From Asterella californica (lineage: Eukaryota > Streptophyta > Marchantiopsida > Marchantiales > Aytoniaceae), in assembly GCA_036924285.1 (NCBI GenBank), contig JAYKYS010000004.1, positions 17,330,001-17,394,000 of the forward strand: a DNA stretch of 64,000 nt, read 5' to 3'. Below are positions 59,838 to 64,000 of this stretch, piece by piece (the first letter of the stretch is position 1; every line of letters begins with the position of its first letter). The position numbers were made by a program, and so were the translations under genes. Under the pieces are notes generated by a model. It was not told where the DNA came from, ran no database searches, and saw nothing but the letters and a program-made list of their open reading frames with translations.

Positions 59838-62012
59838 CTAGAATGGACCTGGCGTTCCAGTCCATCCGGCCAGACACTGGAGCAGGGGAACTGCGAGCTT
59901 ACCCTGAGAAATGGCCTCGTATACAATTTCGATGTCTTGGCCAGGGCTGCGGCTCTCGGTTCCTTGCAGCAGCTTGGTGCCCAATCCGTCGCGCACCAGT
60001 TGGTACAATGGGTACGTTCTGCAGTCCTTGATCTTGTTGGACTTGGCAGTCACACCCTTGTCGTAGCACTCCCTCGTGGCTGTGACTGCTGCTGGCAGCT
60101 GCGCTTTGAGCTCGTCCTCGAACAGAGGAATCTTCTGAAGAACGGATGTGTCGGCATTGCATTCTGTGTCCTTGGGGCTCTTGAGCGCATGCTCGACCAT
60201 AACCTTTCTCAGACCTTCCATCAACGGGTACGTAGCGAGGGTCGGGTCGTCGGCGTACAAGAAAACATCAACATCCTCCACCACCTTGAGCAAATCTTTC
60301 TCAGCGAACCGTGATGGCAGCAGAACTCCGTTGCTGCTGGCAGAAAGCGTCTTCTTAGCCACCTGCTTCACCACCTGCTGCACAGCGGCTTGGAGATTCT
60401 CCTCCAGATGCCTGAGGTCGATCGCTTGGCAGAGAGCCACCAAGTAAGTAGCGAACATCAGCTTCAGAATCTCGACCGCTTCCTCTGTCTTTCTTGCGGA
60501 GATGAGACCCAGCGAGTTCACATCCTGGTTGTGCTGCTCGGCACTCTGAACGTGAGTGGTGACAGGGTTGGCCAGGTACATGAGCTCAGAAGTGTAGGAA
60601 GCCATAGCAATCTCCGCTCCCTTGAAGCCGTAGTCGAGACTCGGATTCGGTCCGCCGCTCAAGTTGGACGGCAGACCACCACTGTAATAGTGGTTGACGA
60701 GTTCAGAGAATTGAGCGAACATGAGCTTACCGATGGCAGCGAGAGCGATTCTCAAGTTGTCCATGGACACGCCGATGGGTGTACCCTGGAAGTTGCCACC
60801 GTGCACGGCCATGTTTCTGGACACATCGATGAGTGGATTGTCGTTGACAGAATTGATCTCCCTCTCGATGGAATGGGTTGCCAGGCGGATCACCTCGATC
60901 TGGGGTCCGAGCCACTGGGGAGATGTCCTCAAAGCATATCTGTCCTGCTTGGGCTTCTTCAGAGGGTCGGTCTTGTGGAGCTCTTCGGCAGCCTTCATGT
61001 AAGCGCTACCATCCAATACCCAATCCATGATTGCAGCGGACTCGATCTGTCCGGGGTGGTGCTTCAGCTTGTGGGTGAGGAAATCAGTGAATTCGGGCTT
61101 ACCATTCATGGCCTCGCAGAAGAGAGCAGACGAGACCGAGGCCAGCACTGCCAGAATGTTGGAATCGTAGCAGACAGTGCAGGCAAGACCCGCACCGACT
61201 GCGGTACCATTCACCAGAGCGAGTCCTTCCTTGGGCTGGAGAACGAACGGGGCTGGAACTCCAGCGCGCTTCAAAGCTTCCACAGCTGTGATGGTTTCTC
61301 CGTCGGCAGTGACAGCACGGGAGTTGGGCCTGGCAGTGAGAAGACCTGCAATGTACGACAGAGGGACGAGGTCTCCGGAGGCTGTGATCGTCCCCCGCAG
61401 GGGAAGCTTGGGAGTGATCTGGCAGTTGATGAGGTTCTGCATAGCCTCGAGTATCTCCCATCTGATTCCTGAGTACCCTTGCAGCAGAGTGTTGGTCCGG
61501 ACCAGCATGGCAGCCCTGGCGGTCGCAGCAGGGAGAGTGTTCCCTTCCCCGACATTGATAACACCTGCGTTCAGAAACCGAATCAGCTCCTTCTGCAGCT
61601 CCACTCCCTGGTCCGTCCTCCTGTGCGAAGTTGCTCCGAATCCAGTGGTGACACCGTAGGTGTCAGTTCCCTTCATCATGTTCTCATGTACCCAGCCTGC
61701 AGCTTTATCCACCCTGCCCTTGGCAGCAGATTCATCGAGAGCAACCTGAACACCATTGCGAGCTACTGCTGCAACCTGCGCAACGCTGAGCGTCACTCCT
61801 TGAATTCTGACCTCCTTGGTTTCCTGGAACTCCTTCACGAGCTTCTTCACCTCCTCCAGGTGAGATCCCGAGAGCTTCTCGGCGGCTTGGCTCCAATTCA
61901 ACGGGTCCACAGCCCCAACCTTCTCAGGCTGCAAGCACAAAGACCCCATCGAAGACATTGTCTGCTCCACTACTGCGGGGCTCACTTCACTTTTCGCAGT
62001 AGCATCCACCAT
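59838..62012 (-). CDS. PAL: Phenylalanine ammonia-lyase
   Basis: Uninterrupted 724-codon gene. PAL deaminates L-phenylalanine to trans-cinnamate and ammonia, the entry step of phenylpropanoid metabolism (cytosolic homotetramer). The MIO prosthetic group forms from Ala211-Ser212-Gly213 in [17 protein letters not shown]. Tyr119 in [11 protein letters not shown] is the catalytic tyrosine. Phe146-Leu147 in ELIRFLNAG is the pair that selects phenylalanine; tyrosine-using enzymes carry His there. Other family blocks: [33 protein letters not shown] and [12 protein letters not shown]. The length matches plant PALs (about 700-740), the C-terminus ends GWTGTPGPF, and the N-terminus is a normal variable extension. 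Most flowering-plant PALs have one intron; its absence fits bryophyte copies. The ATG at 62012 is the first in the open frame and in the usual position. Codon use is GC-rich compared with the flanks. Confidence 0.98.
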   Translation of the reverse strand: MVDATAKSEVSPAVVEQTMSSMGSLCLQPEKVGAVDPLNWSQAAEKLSGSHLEEVKKLVKEFQETKEVRIQGVTLSVAQVAAVARNGVQVALDESAAKGRVDKAAGWVHENMMKGTDTYGVTTGFGATSHRRTDQGVELQKELIRFLNAGVINVGEGNTLPAATARAAMLVRTNTLLQGYSGIRWEILEAMQNLINCQITPKLPLRGTITASGDLVPLSYIAGLLTARPNSRAVTADGETITAVEALKRAGVPAPFVLQPKEGLALVNGTAVGAGLACTVCYDSNILAVLASVSSALFCEAMNGKPEFTDFLTHKLKHHPGQIESAAIMDWVLDGSAYMKAAEELHKTDPLKKPKQDRYALRTSPQWLGPQIEVIRLATHSIEREINSVNDNPLIDVSRNMAVHGGNFQGTPIGVSMDNLRIALAAIGKLMFAQFSELVNHYYSGGLPSNLSGGPNPSLDYGFKGAEIAMASYTSELMYLANPVTTHVQSAEQHNQDVNSLGLISARKTEEAVEILKLMFATYLVALCQAIDLRHLEENLQAAVQQVVKQVAKKTLSASSNGVLLPSRFAEKDLLKVVEDVDVFLYADDPTLATYPLMEGLRKVMVEHALKSPKDTECNADTSVLQKIPLFEDELKAQLPAAVTATRECYDKGVTAKSNKIKDCRTYPLYQLVRDGLGTKLLQGTESRSPGQDIEIVYEAISQGKLAVPLLQCLAGWTGTPGPF

Positions 62013-62440
62013 CTTTCCACTGGCAGGTGCAGAAGAGGAGAGAACAAAGAGAATGGTTCAACTTCCCTGGAGTCTCTGTAGAAATTCAGTTCCTATTATA
62101 CTCGAGTCTTTTGGGAATTGAGGAGAGCCTACCACACTGACTTGCCGGTTGGACTCTATGCACGCTACGGCACGACCAGCAGCTCTCCTGTTATCTATCA
62201 GTCAACCCTCCTCGTGCTCGAGCTCTCTTGAGTCTTGGCGCACGAGACGTGAGGGACTGAGGGGAGGGGGAGGGGGAGAGGGAAAGGGAAGCGGAGGTGC
62301 CCTATGCTCCTGAGGTACAGCGCACGCAGGAAGTGTAGGGTCCCGAGCTGGTTTGATGCTCGAATGGGGGGCTGCGAAGCTTTTATATGCACGAGAGAAC
62401 AACTGACTGCAAAGAGCTGTGAGCGACATGCTGCACATGA
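62013..62440 (-). promoter_or_regulatory. PAL core promoter and 5' UTR
   Basis: On the minus strand TATAAAA occurs at 62387-62381 in the context GCATATAAAAGC, about 370 bp upstream of the start codon. This implies a 5' UTR of about 340 nt. Within it lies a long pyrimidine tract (62258-62292, read as CT-rich), common in plant 5' regions. Further upstream, near 62624-62617, CACCTACT resembles the AC/H-box elements of phenylpropanoid genes; this last point is weak. Confidence 0.6.
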
Positions 62441-62699
62441 TGACAACCTCATTTCACTCGACGTCAGCGACGCAGTCTACCAACAAGGCCAGTCACCAGT
62501 CACTCGGTCTCCGCCGTGGCCGTCCCCTTCCTCCGGTCTCCCTGGCCTGTCCCAGGGACCCAGTCCAGACTCCATCGACTGGCTAGACCAATCTACTGCA
62601 GTTCTTCGTTTGGGAGGCAGTAGGTGAGAAGTAGCAGCCTGGTTCTTGACGAAGTCTCTCCAAACGCACGTCGCACAGACTTGACTGCTGCTGTTTTTG

Positions 62700-63635
62700 C
62701 GCTGCGTTGGATGCACTCCTAATCTTAGCTTATTAGATATATTAATTCAGCCCTGGAGGAGAGAAACTTCAAGGGAGCTCAGCATCTCTCTGCTCATTTT
62801 TGCCCACAGAATCCTCCCACTTCGTTTTCTCCTTTTTCTCCACTTACGTCATTTCCCGTCAACGTGCTCGTTCCCGCCACCCTGACTGCTACAGTACCAT
62901 ACCGTAGTGCTTTTTAACTTCGCGCAAATAGGTTCTTTTTGGGGGATTTGCGCGTGCAGAATATAAGTTCTTAGATAAAACGTGAAAAATAGATTTTATT
63001 TTTATACATTCTGGTGAATCATCATAAAAATATTTTCTGTGATGCGCAAAAAAATTAATTATAGATACGGATCAAACGTTGGAAACAAAGAATCTGAACT
63101 ATTAACATCTTCGATATTGTTTTATTATCTCTCGTCCCTATTTAGAAAATGTACATTTTCTCTCATTTTTCTGTTATGATAGACTCTTTTTGTAAGACTG
63201 AGATTGTGCTTTCCACATCCAATTTAAGAGTTTTTTCTTCAGTAGAAGAAGATTATGATGGAAAAATATAATTCGTACATCAAATACTATCAACAAATAC
63301 CTTGTGCAAAATCTTTATAAAACTTTACTTCTAGTTTATAATTTAATATTTAATGCTGAACAGATTATGTGATAAGAAAAAATTTCTTTTTATAACGTGA
63401 GTGAAACAAAAAACCTGACATTTCATCCAGTATCACAGTATCACTACGCGAAGTCACCCGGCGCTACGGTACCTCCAGGTCGGGTTCGACCAAAACTACC
63501 AGAAGCTTTAAATTATTCTATATTGTATGCCAAAATTTCAGAGATTTGCTTGATAGCACCTCTATCACGTTTTTTTGACTTTTTATCCCACCCCTCTTAA
63601 CTTTGCATTACTTGACGTAACGTTGACGAGAAACA
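62700..63635. other. Intergenic, AT-rich
   Basis: Nothing coding or structural recognised beyond base composition: the GC-rich PAL promoter gives way to AT-rich DNA near 62930. Confidence 0.4.
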
Positions 63636-63638
63636 GCA

Positions 63639-63910
63639 AATTCAACAAGTTTATAGTTAGGTAAAGACACTGCACTAAACTAAGACAAATAAGAGATAAC
63701 TTGAGCTGATAAATCTATTGTAAAAATATTTTACATATAACTTTTCTTGTAGATACATGGTTGATAACTAACAGAAAATTTAACAAGTTTATCGTTATGT
63801 AAAGACATTGCACTAAAGTAAGACAAATAAGAGATAACCTGAGCTGATAAATCTATTGTAAAAATATTTTACATTGAACTTTTCTTGTAGATACATGGAT
63901 GATAACTAAC
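63639..63910. repeat. 138 bp tandem duplication
   Basis: Two adjacent copies (63639-63776 and 63777-63910) share AACAAGTTTAT, GTAAAGACA, AAGACAAATAAGAGATAAC and CTTTTCTTGTAGATACATGG in order with few changes. Noncoding. Confidence 0.9.
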
Positions 63911-64000
63911 GTACACTTTTAGCATTTTGATGATATGACATTTTGACATATTGAACCTGCTGAACCAATCAAGGGTGTGATCAAGTAACTCAAAATTAAG

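Noticed and set aside
60390..61472. 360-codon open frame on the plus strand opposite PAL
   Set aside because: It lies wholly antisense to a strongly supported coding sequence and has no domain; it is a by-product of the GC-rich codon use of PAL.
1..64000. CRISPR arrays, bacterial operons or prophage
   Set aside because: No regularly spaced identical repeats, and the genes have spliceosomal introns typical of plants.

Overview
This window looks like nuclear DNA of a land plant whose sperm are flagellated, most probably a bryophyte such as a liverwort. Three things support this. There is a spliced gene for an axonemal inner-arm dynein intermediate chain (WDR63/DNAI3/IC140 family), which seed plants without motile sperm have lost. 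There is an intronless plant-type phenylalanine ammonia-lyase (PAL), and intronless PALs are known in mosses and liverworts. There is also a plant-specific EDR2-like lipid-binding gene with many short exons. The species name is inference.

Layout. Bases 1100-3033 carry a decayed DDE-transposase-like remnant on the minus strand. Bases 6278-15315 (minus strand) hold an EDR2-like gene with PH, START and C-terminal DUF1336 (EDR2_C) domains in about 22 exons; its promoter and 5' region lie towards 16.7 kb. From 16.5 to 30 kb the sequence is AT-rich and repeat-dominated: a LINE 3' fragment, large hairpins, tandem duplications, a GC-rich LTR-like block set between two copies of a roughly 520 bp direct repeat, and a copia gag remnant. 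From 30.3 to 37.7 kb lies a decayed plus-strand LINE. It is split by an LTR-type insertion at 31182-35417, bounded by a 5 bp target duplication (ACTTA).

Bases 38721-46512 (plus strand) hold the dynein intermediate chain gene. I could join 19 exons into one uninterrupted frame of about 928 codons. One of its introns contains a cloverleaf tRNA with a mitochondrial trnQ-like body and an altered anticodon loop. A 132 bp tandem duplication, each copy with a CACGTG box, lies just upstream. Bases 49552-54566 hold a minus-strand Ty3/gypsy element (protease, RT, RNase H, integrase; TSD ATATT). Bases 55.6-58 kb hold a deleted Ty1/copia element. Bases 59838-62012 (minus strand) hold the intact 724-codon PAL gene with a TATA box upstream. 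The window ends in AT-rich DNA with a 138 bp tandem duplication.

The three host genes do unrelated jobs: lipid or membrane signalling, sperm flagellar motility, and entry into phenylpropanoid metabolism. They are separated by retrotransposon-rich intergenic DNA, the usual arrangement in a plant chromosome arm. I see no operon-like or cluster logic. All exon boundaries were read by eye from splice consensus, reading phase and remembered family sequence, so individual junctions may be off by a few bases.
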